Of a DNA stretch of 43,850 nt, positions 24,933-33,675 are shown one piece after another. The translations under genes were made by a program, and so were the position numbers. The DNA is taken from assembly GCA_031255285.1 (NCBI GenBank), contig JAIRSU010000127.1, forward strand, positions 1 through 43,850, written 5' to 3'. The stretch is from Treponema sp. (lineage in GTDB: Bacteria > Spirochaetota > Spirochaetia > Treponematales > Breznakiellaceae). Position 1 is the first letter of the stretch. The number at the start of each line of letters is the position of its first letter. The notes beneath the pieces are model-generated. The model did no database searches. It had not been told where the DNA came from and saw only the letters and a list, made by a program, of their open reading frames with translations.

Positions 24933-25976
24933 ATGAAGGAATTAGATTTTTACAAGGATAAAAGAGTTTTCGTAACCGGGCATACTGGGTTCAAAGGGAC
25001 GTGGCTGTGCCATATCTTATTGGAGGCTGGAGCGGCAGTGAGCGGCTATGCACTGGAGCCAGAGGCTGGATTGTATGAACAGACTGGATTAGACAGGCGG
25101 ATGCACTCAGTCATAGGGGACGTGCGGGATGAGGCGAAAATAACGGCAGCGCTGACTGAGGCGCGCCCCGAAGTGGTGTTTCATCTGGCCGCACAGGCTT
25201 TGGTACGGCGTTCTTATCGGGAACCTGCACTGACGTATACGACCAATGTCGTTGGTACGGTGAACATCTTGGAGGCGATACGCCGAATGCCTTCGGTTAG
25301 GTCCTTTGTGAACGTAACGACGGACAAGGTGTACGAGAACCGCGAGTGGTTCTGGGGGTATCGAGAAAACGAGCGGCTGAACGGATTAGATCCGTATTCA
25401 AACAGCAAATCGTGCAGCGAGTTGGTAACCGGGAGTTATCGTGAGGCGTTCTTCGACGGGGCTGATTCCACGGCGGTTTCCACCGCGCGGTCTGGAAACG
25501 TGATAGGGGGCGGAGACTATAGCGAGGATCGTGTCATACCGGACTGTGCGCGGGCGGTACGGGCTGGGCGTGAAATACTTGTCCGCAATCCCGGGTCGAC
25601 GCGTCCGTATCAACACGTTCTGGAGTGTCTGTATGGGTATCTATTGTTGGCGGAACGGCAATACGCGGACAGAAGTTTCGCAGGCGCGTATAACTTCGGA
25701 CCTGGCGAGGAGAGTTGTGTGCGGACCGGAGAGCTAGCCGCGCTTTTCTGCGAGGCATGGGGAGATGGCGCGGCATGGCGGGTGCAAGAGGACGAAGGAC
25801 CGCATGAGGCGAACTATTTGAAATTGGACTGCGCTAAGGCGAAAGAGGTTCTGGGCTGGCGGCCGCGCTGGGCGGTAAAAACGGCGGTAGAAAAAGCTGT
25901 GGAGTTCGCCAAACTGGATACCGACACGGAGAGAACCGCCTGTCTAGGGCGGCAAATTAAGGAATATTTTGTATGA
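24933..25976 (+). CDS. rfbG: CDP-glucose 4,6-dehydratase
   Basis: This 347-residue extended SDR has RVFVTGHTGFKGTWL at the N-terminus, the catalytic DPYSNSKSCSELV (Tyr-xxx-Lys), NVIGGGDYSEDRVIPD and RPYQHVLECLYGY, which are diagnostic of RfbG. It converts CDP-glucose to CDP-4-keto-6-deoxyglucose. The ATG at 24933 starts one base after the rfbF stop with GAGG just upstream; the longer track start at 24903 lies inside rfbF and is rejected. Both products of this pair feed the SDR and RmlC-like genes that follow. Confidence 0.95.
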   Translation: MKELDFYKDKRVFVTGHTGFKGTWLCHILLEAGAAVSGYALEPEAGLYEQTGLDRRMHSVIGDVRDEAKITAALTEARPEVVFHLAAQALVRRSYREPALTYTTNVVGTVNILEAIRRMPSVRSFVNVTTDKVYENREWFWGYRENERLNGLDPYSNSKSCSELVTGSYREAFFDGADSTAVSTARSGNVIGGGDYSEDRVIPDCARAVRAGREILVRNPGSTRPYQHVLECLYGYLLLAERQYADRSFAGAYNFGPGEESCVRTGELAALFCEAWGDGAAWRVQEDEGPHEANYLKLDCAKAKEVLGWRPRWAVKTAVEKAVEFAKLDTDTERTACLGRQIKEYFV

Positions 25977-26899
25977 AGAAAGCGATAGTAACAGGAGCGG
26001 GCGGATTTATCGGGCGTGCACTCACCGCCGAATTGTTGGCGCACGGCGTTGAAGTGGTCGCCCTTGACCTCGCGGGAATAGGTCTCGCGAAGAAGCTGCC
26101 GAACAGCGACGGCTTACATATCGTTGAATGTAATTTGTCAAGACTTCTTTCCCTGAGCGAAGTCGAGAGGGAGCCGCTTGCGGGCGCGGACGTGTTTTAT
26201 CATTTGGGATGGGCAGGTTCCGCAGGAGATGCGCGCGCCGATTATACTGTTCAGTTACAGAACGTACAATGGTCGCTGGACGCAGTGAATCTTGCGAAGC
26301 AAGTCGGCTGTGCGCGTTTTGTTGGGGCGGGGAGTATTATGGAAAAGGAGAGCGGTTTCGTAGGGAACGCTCAAGGCGCGAGGCCGGGCGTGGCTTATAT
26401 CTATGGGACCGCGAAGCTTGCCACTCACTGTATGACGAAACCGCTTACGGCGCAGTTAGGTATAGATCACGTATGGGCGATGATAACTAATGCCTACGGT
26501 GCAGGCGAGTCCTCGCCGCGTTTCATCAACGCGACTATTCGTAAGATTCTCGCGGGGGAACCCCTTGAGTTCACAGCCGGAACACAGAACTACGATTTTG
26601 TATATGTAACCGATGTTGCGAAAGCATTTCGGCTTTTAGGAGAAGCGGGGAAGCCGTTTTGTCAATACACATTGGGGAGCGGCGGAGTGAAGCCTCTCCG
26701 AGAATTCATCGAAGACCTAGGACGGACGCTCGCACCTGACTGGCCGCTCCATTTTGGGAACGTGCCGTATACCGGGGTAAACCTACCGCCAGAGGAGTTT
26801 GCGATAGACGATTTAGTGCGAGATACAGGGTGGGCCGCGGAAGTTTCATTTGTGGAAGGCGTGAGAATGACTTACGACTGGATAAAGGAGAGCGCGTAA
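25973..26899 (+). CDS. NAD-dependent epimerase/dehydratase (SDR), probable CDP-4-keto-6-deoxyhexose reductase or epimerase
   Basis: This 308-residue extended SDR has the Rossmann motif TGAGGFIG, DVFYHLGWAGSAG and the catalytic YIYGTAKLATH. It overlaps rfbG as ATGA. By position it should act on CDP-4-keto-6-deoxyhexose, either reducing C4 (as RfbJ-type abequose synthases do on their substrate) or epimerising. There is no DdhC/DdhD-type 3-deoxygenase gene in the block, so the product is more likely a 6-deoxyhexose than a 3,6-dideoxyhexose. The exact stereochemistry cannot be predicted. Confidence 0.82.
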   Translation: MKKAIVTGAGGFIGRALTAELLAHGVEVVALDLAGIGLAKKLPNSDGLHIVECNLSRLLSLSEVEREPLAGADVFYHLGWAGSAGDARADYTVQLQNVQWSLDAVNLAKQVGCARFVGAGSIMEKESGFVGNAQGARPGVAYIYGTAKLATHCMTKPLTAQLGIDHVWAMITNAYGAGESSPRFINATIRKILAGEPLEFTAGTQNYDFVYVTDVAKAFRLLGEAGKPFCQYTLGSGGVKPLREFIEDLGRTLAPDWPLHFGNVPYTGVNLPPEEFAIDDLVRDTGWAAEVSFVEGVRMTYDWIKESA

Positions 26900-26901
26900 A
26901 T

Positions 26902-27480
26902 ATGACCCGTGCATTTTCATTTGAGAAGACGCTGTTTGAGGGTGTTTTTCTGATAAAGCCGTTTGTTTCTGACGACGAACGCGGCTATTTCGTCAAAGAT
27001 TATTCCAAAGAATTGTTCGCAGATAACGGTATAACGCACGACCTGCAAGAAGTATTCTACACGTCGTCCTATAAGGGGGTAATACGAGCGATTCATTTTC
27101 AACGGGAAAAAGAACAGGCGAAATTGGTACGATGCGTAAAAGGGAGCGTGTTCGATGTGGTTGTGGATTTACGCCCGGAGTCTCGGACGCTAGGCCGATG
27201 GGAAGGCTTCTATCTCAATGAAGAGAACAAGAACGAGGTATTGATACCTGCGCATTTTGGGCATGGGTATCTCGTGTTGGAAGACTCTATTGTGTCCTAC
27301 AAATGTGCAGAGAGATTTTATGGAGAGTTCGACGACGGGATCAAATGGGACGACCCTGATATAAACGTTCAATGGCCCCTGGAAAGAGTAGGCGCTCTTA
27401 TCCTGTCAGAGAAAGATAAGAACTTACAAACCTTCGCGGAATGGAAGACGAAACGCTTGGAGGGTGTGGATGGCGTATAG
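26902..27480 (+). CDS. RmlC-like sugar 3,5-epimerase
   Basis: This 192-residue cupin of the dTDP-4-keto-rhamnose 3,5-epimerase family has GVFLIKPFVSDDERGYFVKD, the catalytic-His region GVIRAIHFQ, VVVDLRPESRTLGRW, IPAHFGHGYLVL and the C-terminal IKWDDPDINVQWP. The key His, Asp and Tyr positions appear present. In an rfbF/rfbG operon it should epimerise C3 and/or C5 of CDP-4-keto-6-deoxyglucose before reduction by the SDR. The start at 26902 is preferred to the track's 26830, with GGAGAG upstream and family-like N-terminus. Its 3' end overlaps the glf remnant. Confidence 0.85.
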   Translation: MTRAFSFEKTLFEGVFLIKPFVSDDERGYFVKDYSKELFADNGITHDLQEVFYTSSYKGVIRAIHFQREKEQAKLVRCVKGSVFDVVVDLRPESRTLGRWEGFYLNEENKNEVLIPAHFGHGYLVLEDSIVSYKCAERFYGEFDDGIKWDDPDINVQWPLERVGALILSEKDKNLQTFAEWKTKRLEGVDGV

Positions 27481-27733
27481 CATAGAATACTTCGATGTTA
27501 TTGTCATAGGGTGCGGATTTTGCGGGAGTACGGTAGCGCGACGGCAGGCGGAACAAGGTTACACGCGGATAACAGAATATAAGAAACTGCCGCCCCAAGA
27601 CGTTCCGGGCGTAACGACAGTCGCCTATGAGTATCCCCAGTCGTCAGGGGGAGGCGATGAGCCGTATTACCCGATACTCACAATGGATGCCGCGGTGAAG
27701 CGGGCGCTCGCAGTGGAGAATACTATCCCATGA
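27470..27733 (+). pseudogene. glf: UDP-galactopyranose mutase remnant with in-frame internal deletion
   Basis: The 87 codons begin like Glf (YFDVIVIGCGFCGSTVARRQ, the FAD-binding GxGxxG) and then jump at about residue 32 to a stretch from the Glf C-terminal region (YTRITEYKKLPPQDVPGVTT, then EYPQ and EPYYPI). About 230-250 residues of the middle and the last part are missing. The start still has GGAGGG upstream and overlaps the RmlC-like gene. The product cannot be a mutase. It shows that this operon once made UDP-galactofuranose; an active glf would have to lie elsewhere for the GlfT2-like enzyme in the other block. Confidence 0.85.
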
Positions 27734-27777
27734 ATAGCATCAATGTCATTATTTTCAACATATATTAGAGGCGGGAA

Positions 27778-28479
27778 GTGAAAGAGAGGCTTTATATCGT
27801 TATGCCTGCGTATAACGAGGAAATGAATATTGAAGCCGTCGTTCGCGAATGGCATACAGTTATTACTCAGCTAGGAGAAGGCAGGCTTGTGGTTGTTGAC
27901 GACGGGAGCAAAGACGGCACTTACGCCAAACTCCAAGAATTACAAAAAGAACTGCCGCGTCTAACCGCCTTGACAAAGCCTAATAGTGGGCACGGCGGTA
28001 CAGTACTCTTCGCGTATGAATATGCGCTTGCGGAAGGCGCAGATTACGTCTTTCAAACGGACTCAGACGGTCAAACGGTATCGACTGAATTCTGGGAGTT
28101 ATGGAGAAGCCGGGCAGATTACGATATACAGCTCGGCTACCGGAAAGGCAGACAAGACGGCTTGTCCCGCGTCGTCGTAACAAAGACGCTTAAATTGGTG
28201 CTGTTCCTTAACTTCAGGCTTTGGATAAAGGACGCGAATACACCTTTCCGCCTCATGACCGCCGCCTCGTTAGCGGGCTTCCTACCCAGAATCCCGAAGG
28301 AGCATAACCTCGCTAACGTCTTGCTTACCGTGCTGTATGAGAAGGACAAGATGCGGCGGCGTTACGCACCGATAACCTTCAGACCGCGGCAAGGCGGCGT
28401 TAACAGTATAAATATCTCGCGTATCATCAAGATAGGGTTGAGAGCGGTGAAAGACTTCGCGGAGCTGAAGAAGTTATAG
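27778..28479 (+). CDS. DPM1-like family 2 glycosyltransferase (polyprenyl-phosphate type)
   Basis: This 233-residue GT2 protein has LYIVMPAYNEEMNIE, VVDDGSKDGT, SGHGGTVLFAYEYAL, the metal motif QTDSDGQT and DANTPFRLM near the C-terminal half. There are no C-terminal membrane helices, unlike the GtrB-like protein at 1941-2852. It probably charges a polyprenyl phosphate with a sugar, and the GtrA protein directly downstream would flip the product. It starts with GTG at 27778 behind GAGGCGGGAA. The 44-bp gap after the glf remnant is plain. The sugar is unknown; glucose or the CDP-derived 6-deoxyhexose are candidates. Confidence 0.87.
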   Translation: MKERLYIVMPAYNEEMNIEAVVREWHTVITQLGEGRLVVVDDGSKDGTYAKLQELQKELPRLTALTKPNSGHGGTVLFAYEYALAEGADYVFQTDSDGQTVSTEFWELWRSRADYDIQLGYRKGRQDGLSRVVVTKTLKLVLFLNFRLWIKDANTPFRLMTAASLAGFLPRIPKEHNLANVLLTVLYEKDKMRRRYAPITFRPRQGGVNSINISRIIKIGLRAVKDFAELKKL

Positions 28480-28513
28480 CGCAAAGGGGAGAGCGATTAA
28501 GATACCTGACTTC

Positions 28514-28921
28514 ATGCAGAAATACATACCACTTTTGCGGCAAGTCGTGTTATACGGCGTGTTCGGCTGTTTCTCCGCGCTCGTTGATATATTGCTTTTT
28601 AGCCTGTTAAGCAGTTTTTTAAACGTAACTCCAGCTAATATTATCAGCGTACACTGCGGGATATTATGTAGTTTTCTGCTCAACACGTTTTTTACCTTCA
28701 AGGTAAAAAATAAGATGAGGCGGCGGATTGTGATATTTTTTTGTGTTGGATATTTCGGATTGCTGTTGTCCATGCTGATACTCTGGCTTGGGGTGGAGAA
28801 GCTGGGCGTCGATAAGATGCGGGTGAAGATTGTTTCGGTGTTCATAGTAGCGGCGGTACAGTTCTTGTTGAACAAGTTTATCACATACCGCAACGACAAA
28901 AATTATAGTAAAGAAGGATGA
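28514..28921 (+). CDS. GtrA-family membrane protein (probable lipid-linked sugar flippase)
   Basis: This is a 135-residue, four-helix protein with the GtrA profile: LLRQVVLYGVFGCFSALVDI in helix 1, CSFLLNTFFTFK in helix 2-3 and VQFLLNKFITYRN at the end. It is paired with the upstream DPM1-like transferase. No Shine-Dalgarno sequence precedes the ATG at 28514. An excellent one (AAGGGGAG, 28484-28491) is placed for an in-frame ATT at 28496, which would add six residues (start IKIPDF). A rare ATT start is possible but unproven; the downstream ATG fits family N-termini. Confidence 0.87.
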   Translation: MQKYIPLLRQVVLYGVFGCFSALVDILLFSLLSSFLNVTPANIISVHCGILCSFLLNTFFTFKVKNKMRRRIVIFFCVGYFGLLLSMLILWLGVEKLGVDKMRVKIVSVFIVAAVQFLLNKFITYRNDKNYSKEG

Positions 28922-28928
28922 AATTACG

Positions 28929-29543
28929 TTGAAAGAAAATAAGAATGAACGCGGTAATATAAAAATCGTCAAAAGCACGGCAAAATATTTGTTGTTTTAT
29001 TTTATCGCTTTCTTGGTTTTTACTGGGATATATATCGCCTCTTTCCGTACGCCGTTGTTTGCCGCAAACCATGTGTTTTTCTATCGCGCCGTTTCGCTGT
29101 TGATTATCACGAGCGTACTATTTACAGTCGTTGTAATTATCTTCGCAAGATGCGGGAAGCTGATAAGGCTTGCCGTTCAAGACGTTTTGATAGCGGTAAT
29201 TGTGCCATTATGCCTCAACATGACGTTTTTGTCGGTCGTTACGGTTTCCATAGACCGCTCGATTTCCGTCTTTCTTTTGGCGTCTATGGCGGAAAATAAA
29301 GAGAGGGTTTGGACGGAAAAAGATATAACAGATTTATTTTTGAACGTGTATATGGATGAATACAAGGCGATGGACCGACGCTTTGACGAACAGTTAATCA
29401 CCGGCTCAATAGAGAAAAAAGGGGGTGCGTATCAGATTACCGACAAAGGGGTGTTCTTGATTAACGCCTTTCGATTAGTGGGAAGCGCCTTTCCCATTGA
29501 CAATCGTTTCTTGTATCCAGAGCCATATGTTCCAGAGGAGTAA
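28929..29543 (+). CDS. Small membrane protein of unknown function with conserved-looking SIDRSISVFLL motif
   Basis: This 204-residue protein has three membrane helices (about 20-38, 52-72 and 80-105), then a soluble C-terminal domain (WTEKDITDLFLNVYMDEYKA, then GGAYQITDKGVFLINAF), resembling a small winged-helix-like fold. The loop SIDRSISVFLL after the third helix looks like a conserved signature. It starts with TTG at 28929, 7 nt after the gtrA stop. I do not recognise a named family. Its place between GtrA and a GT-C enzyme suggests it belongs to the lipid-linked sugar transfer machinery. Confidence 0.7.
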   Translation: MKENKNERGNIKIVKSTAKYLLFYFIAFLVFTGIYIASFRTPLFAANHVFFYRAVSLLIITSVLFTVVVIIFARCGKLIRLAVQDVLIAVIVPLCLNMTFLSVVTVSIDRSISVFLLASMAENKERVWTEKDITDLFLNVYMDEYKAMDRRFDEQLITGSIEKKGGAYQITDKGVFLINAFRLVGSAFPIDNRFLYPEPYVPEE

Positions 29544-29546
29544 AAG

Positions 29547-31544
29547 ATGCCGCCGAAAATTGAGAAGTTGTTAAAGTACAAGAGACCCCTCAAAATAGTT
29601 GCGCTTGTGGTATGTGTTTTTATTGCGGCCCGTTCCATCGCAGATTATTATCGTTCCCAGTACTTTGCAGAAGGGCAAGGGATGTTCGCGGGGACGTTCC
29701 CGTTCTTTATGCACTCGCCATATTACGAGGGACAAATAAACGACAGCTTCACGGTTAAGTCATCGTTATTCTTCGGTATAGCAGAGAAAGGACGTATACA
29801 GTTTTTCGTTAACAAGTTCGAGGAAGCGGAGAGAGGACGAGCAGACGGTGTGTCCCTTGTCGTCTATGCGAATGAGATAGAAATCGCCCGTGTTAAGGAA
29901 AACCCCTATCTCCGCTCGGAACCCAGACACAGCGTAACGTTTGACTTTGACATACCCGCGGGAACAAGAGCTCTCACTGTCAAAGTAGAGGCGAACAGCA
30001 ACATAGACTATGACCACACGTTTATTGAAGGGCTTAACGTCCGTAAGCCGAACATCCGCGGCTGGATACTGTTTTCGGTATGTATCGCAACGATTCTCTT
30101 TTTGCTACTGGCGCCGGAAATAAAAGGCGTAAAAGAACAGTTCCCAGAGATAAAGATGCGAATCAAGAAGACGCTCTCAAAGGACTATTGGCGGGGCGTA
30201 GTTCGGGAGCCGATATTCTATATTGCGCTAATAAGTATAGCCGCCAGAGTCGTTTATTTCTATGACTGGATTCCATTCTGTATGTCACACGATACAGCTT
30301 CTTATATTAAATCGTCTATTATTAATCCACAGAGGACTCCGCTCTATCCCATTTTCTCGCGGCTTGTCCATTTTGGCGGTGAGTTCCTCTGGTATAGGAC
30401 CATGGCTGATATTCAGAGTCTTTGTGGAATTATAGCAGCCTGTTATTTCTACCGTATCGCGGAACAGCTCATAAAGAACAAGCGCACCGCCTTTTTTTGC
30501 GCCGCGTTCTACGCCTGCCTGCCCTATATCGTCGTGTTTGAACGGGCGATATTAAGCGAATCATTTGCCGTTTCCTTCACTATATTTCTCATCTACAACG
30601 CCTCTCGCTATCTGCAAAATCCGAACAAAGTCTCCGCTATGATGATTGGCGTGTGGTCTCTCATGCTTACCATGCTAAGAGATATGTATATAGTAGTTCT
30701 CATTCCGCTCTTCCTGTTATTCTGGATTGTTCGGCTGTTTGTAGAAAACGACGGACCGCTCGTTAAGACGGGGTTTAAGTGGATTCTGGTATGTTTAGGA
30801 GTCGTCTTATTTCACGCATATCTCTTTAACGCCAGAATCGGCGTATTCGCTAACAGTCTTGTTTCTATAAATTATAATTTGTCATACAATCTCATTCAGC
30901 ATGACTTGTACCAGAATCCGATTGACCCTGAAATAGCCGACGAAATAACACAAAAAGGGAGAATAGAATCTTCTTTTGACGTTTGGCCGTATATCGATTC
31001 TTTACACAGCAGGTTCGGCGTTATCAGAATGATGCGTTACTGGAAAGATGCCTTGCGGAAGAATATCGGCGGGTTCCTGAAATACGCGATCAACGAATTA
31101 TGGAAAACACGAGATAGAAGAGCAACGGAGAATTCTTTTGGCGGTATGAGAAGATATATTAAAGATAATATTGATAATAGCTATATAAGCGCTATATCAA
31201 AAGTTCCGAAAGAAGATTGGATAAGACTTGATGCACGGTATAAAGAGAAAACGACCGGCGAGTTTTTTGCCCCGCTGTTCTTCAATATAAAATTGTGGCA
31301 TATATGGGCGCTCATGTTAATAGAAGCGATTATTATTCTCCATGCGCTCTTCCGCCGTAAGCAGGTATTATACTTTGAGGTTATCGTCTGTGGAATCACG
31401 TTTGCCGTCTTTTTAGCCGCTGTAATAATGGCGTGGGGTTATTCTTCGAGAATATCAATTCCTGCGCTCCCGCTGGTGATTCTGCTGGGGTTCCTAAATC
31501 TGTCGCGACTCTTTGCGGCAGAGCCTGCTTCTAGCATAGAGTAG
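29547..31544 (+). CDS. GT-C membrane glycosyltransferase with N-terminal extracytoplasmic beta-domain
   Basis: This 665-residue protein has a first helix at about 15-30, then a soluble beta-rich domain (about 35-165, with FFVNKFEE, VSLVVYANEIEIARVKENP and VKVEANSNIDYDHT). Nine to ten helices follow. After the second helix comes the GT-C loop MSHDTASYIKSS with an acidic residue near position 247 and RTPLYPIFSRLVHF, typical of polyprenyl-phosphate-dependent glycosyltransferases. It would transfer a sugar from the lipid made and flipped by the preceding GT2/GtrA pair onto a surface glycan. GAGGAG precedes its ATG and it follows the upstream stop by 3 nt. Confidence 0.83.
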   Translation: MPPKIEKLLKYKRPLKIVALVVCVFIAARSIADYYRSQYFAEGQGMFAGTFPFFMHSPYYEGQINDSFTVKSSLFFGIAEKGRIQFFVNKFEEAERGRADGVSLVVYANEIEIARVKENPYLRSEPRHSVTFDFDIPAGTRALTVKVEANSNIDYDHTFIEGLNVRKPNIRGWILFSVCIATILFLLLAPEIKGVKEQFPEIKMRIKKTLSKDYWRGVVREPIFYIALISIAARVVYFYDWIPFCMSHDTASYIKSSIINPQRTPLYPIFSRLVHFGGEFLWYRTMADIQSLCGIIAACYFYRIAEQLIKNKRTAFFCAAFYACLPYIVVFERAILSESFAVSFTIFLIYNASRYLQNPNKVSAMMIGVWSLMLTMLRDMYIVVLIPLFLLFWIVRLFVENDGPLVKTGFKWILVCLGVVLFHAYLFNARIGVFANSLVSINYNLSYNLIQHDLYQNPIDPEIADEITQKGRIESSFDVWPYIDSLHSRFGVIRMMRYWKDALRKNIGGFLKYAINELWKTRDRRATENSFGGMRRYIKDNIDNSYISAISKVPKEDWIRLDARYKEKTTGEFFAPLFFNIKLWHIWALMLIEAIIILHALFRRKQVLYFEVIVCGITFAVFLAAVIMAWGYSSRISIPALPLVILLGFLNLSRLFAAEPASSIE

Positions 31545-31723
31545 GTTTCGCTTCTGGTATGGATGACGCCCGCCTGCGCTTGACGGGGACAGCAGTATCC
31601 CTTTTCGTACAGCAACCGTTAAGAAGTCGTAAAACAGGCGAAGCCTGTGGGGACAGACAAATTTACTAACCCACACTAGTTGGGAAGTTATAAAACAGAC
31701 GAAGTCTGTGAAGGAGTAATTTT
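31545..31723 (+). promoter_or_regulatory. Intergenic leader with a duplicated small hairpin
   Basis: This is the largest gap in the right block (179 bp). Two related segments occur: AAAACAGGCGAAGCCTGTGG (stem ACAGGC/GCCTGT at 31634-31648) and AAAACAGACGAAGTCTGTGA (stem ACAGAC/GTCTGT at 31695-31709), each with a GAA loop and preceded by GAAGT-type sequence. The stem differences are compensatory (GC/GC to AC/GT), so pairing rather than sequence looks conserved. The second hairpin ends one base before the AAGGAG Shine-Dalgarno sequence of the next gene. It may control translation or mark RNA processing. Confidence 0.6.
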
Positions 31724-33664
31724 ATGAATGACGATGAAGTAAAGATTACCGAAGACACAACAAGCGACGTTAAAATCTTTGTGTGTCATACACCCGGACG
31801 AGAGAGTGTATTACCGGAAAATCCGATGTATGTTCATATACTTGGCGGCGCGGCTTTAGCCAAAGAGAATCCGCAGAATCTGATGGGCGACAACAGCGGC
31901 GATAACATTTCCATGAAAAACAAAAGCTATTGCGAGCTTACCGTGCAATACTGGGCATGGAAAAACACGGACGCGGACTATTACGGCTTCTGCCATTACC
32001 GACGGTATTTCAGCTTTAACTCGCCTGAAGAAGAACAAATACCGAATATGTACGCAAACGTTCCGTTTGAGTATTTTAATGATAAAATAATGTCTCAAAT
32101 TGATGTTGACATAGATTTTATTATCAAAAAAATGAAAAAGAACCCTATAGCTCTCACGACTCTGTTTGACGTTAAAAACGTCAAAGCTTTCAGCATTTAT
32201 AATCACTACAAAATAACCCCTTCTTTACATAACGAAGATTTAGATATATTGCTGGAAGTCATTCATGAAATTTGTCCTGAATATGACAAAGCGGCAAAAG
32301 AACATTTGAAAAGTCATTTGTTATACCCATGTAATATGTTTATAATGAAAAGACCCCTTTTCTTTCGTTATTGCGAATGGCTGTTTCCTATTATGGAAGA
32401 GTGCGAAAGGCGCATCGACGCATCAAATTATACGGAGGAAGAATTCCGTGGTATTGGACATTTAGCCGAGCGCTGTTTAGGGATTTTTTACACGTATATC
32501 AACCGAAACGAGAACGTCGAGGCGGTATTTTTCCAACGCCTGCTTATAGAGAATCCGTCCGTCGGAATTAAACCCCGACCCCGCTCTAAAAACCCAGTAA
32601 CGGTCGTAACGGCGGCAAGCGGTTTTTATGTTCCATATCTCGCGGTCATGATACAAAGTTTGGCAGAACATACGTCATCAAATAGAAATTACGAGATATG
32701 CGTTTTACACACCGATATATCTGATGAAAATAAAAAGAAAATGTGGAATATGGTAAAAATTTATCCCAATATTCACCTTATATTCTACAATATAGCGATG
32801 GATATATCTGATTTTTCTTTTAGATGCTCTGAATGGGGCGAACATATAAGCAACGAAACATTTTATCGGACATTACTCCATAAAATATTTACCAATTATA
32901 AAAAAGTCATCTATTTCGACAGCGATATGATTATTAAAGCGGATGTAGCAGAGCTTTTTGATACGGACATAGGGGACAACCTCATTGGCGCCTGCCTTGA
33001 TCCTGACTTTATCGGAATGTATTGCTCAAATTTTGATTCAAAATTCTATACGGAGACAGTATTAAAGATAAAACATCCTTTTGAGTATTTTCAAGGAGGT
33101 GTGTTACTCGTCAACATAGAGCAGTTCAAGGGAGGGTTTAGCGACACCGAACTGGCTGAAGAAGCGGCCGTCAGTAATTATCGGTGGGTTGACCAAGATT
33201 TGTTTAATGTTGCCTGCCATGGCAAAGTTGCATTTATCGATATGAGCTGGAATGTGATGGTTCAGCATAAATGGGACAGACTCAAAGTAATCAAACAATG
33301 TCCATTCGAGATTTCCAAACAGTATTTTGATGCGAGAGAAAACCCTAAAATTATTCACTACGCGGGCGGGCAGAAACCGTGGATAGAACCGTGGATAGAT
33401 TTTGGTTCCGATTTCTGGTCGGTTGCGTACCGCAATGTGTATTTCGGAGAGCTTCTCTGGCGTATGAGCCACGATATAGTCGCCTATGTTTTAAACGAAA
33501 CTGCCAACAAAAGAATTTCCGCGCCTCCTCCCCCTCCGCTGCCGGAAAAATCGTCTCTGCTGAAAAAATTGGCGGTTGGAATCGCTTCTCCCTTTTTCCC
33601 CGAAGGAACAAAGCGGAGGGAAAAATTGAGGAGACTCTACAACAAGGTCCGTGGAAAAGGATAA
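31724..33664 (+). CDS. Fusion of a DUF4422 domain and a family 8 glycosyltransferase
   Basis: In this 646-residue protein, residues of about 16-285 match DUF4422-type sugar transferases (VKIFVCHTPGRES, SYCELTVQYWAWKN, DYYGFCHYRRYF, YPCNMFIMKRPLF, GHLAERCLGIFYTYI). Residues of about 290-575 are a GT8 domain with VTVVTAASGFYVPYLAVMIQ, the metal motif YFDSDMII near position 398, QGGVLLVNIEQF, WVDQDLFN and the late KIIHYAGGQKPW. A Pro-rich linker (APPPPPLPEKS) and a basic tail follow. Two transferase domains in one chain suggest two consecutive additions. AAGGAG lies upstream of the ATG. Confidence 0.9.
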   Translation: MNDDEVKITEDTTSDVKIFVCHTPGRESVLPENPMYVHILGGAALAKENPQNLMGDNSGDNISMKNKSYCELTVQYWAWKNTDADYYGFCHYRRYFSFNSPEEEQIPNMYANVPFEYFNDKIMSQIDVDIDFIIKKMKKNPIALTTLFDVKNVKAFSIYNHYKITPSLHNEDLDILLEVIHEICPEYDKAAKEHLKSHLLYPCNMFIMKRPLFFRYCEWLFPIMEECERRIDASNYTEEEFRGIGHLAERCLGIFYTYINRNENVEAVFFQRLLIENPSVGIKPRPRSKNPVTVVTAASGFYVPYLAVMIQSLAEHTSSNRNYEICVLHTDISDENKKKMWNMVKIYPNIHLIFYNIAMDISDFSFRCSEWGEHISNETFYRTLLHKIFTNYKKVIYFDSDMIIKADVAELFDTDIGDNLIGACLDPDFIGMYCSNFDSKFYTETVLKIKHPFEYFQGGVLLVNIEQFKGGFSDTELAEEAAVSNYRWVDQDLFNVACHGKVAFIDMSWNVMVQHKWDRLKVIKQCPFEISKQYFDARENPKIIHYAGGQKPWIEPWIDFGSDFWSVAYRNVYFGELLWRMSHDIVAYVLNETANKRISAPPPPPLPEKSSLLKKLAVGIASPFFPEGTKRREKLRRLYNKVRGKG

Positions 33665-33675
33665 AGAAGTAAAGT

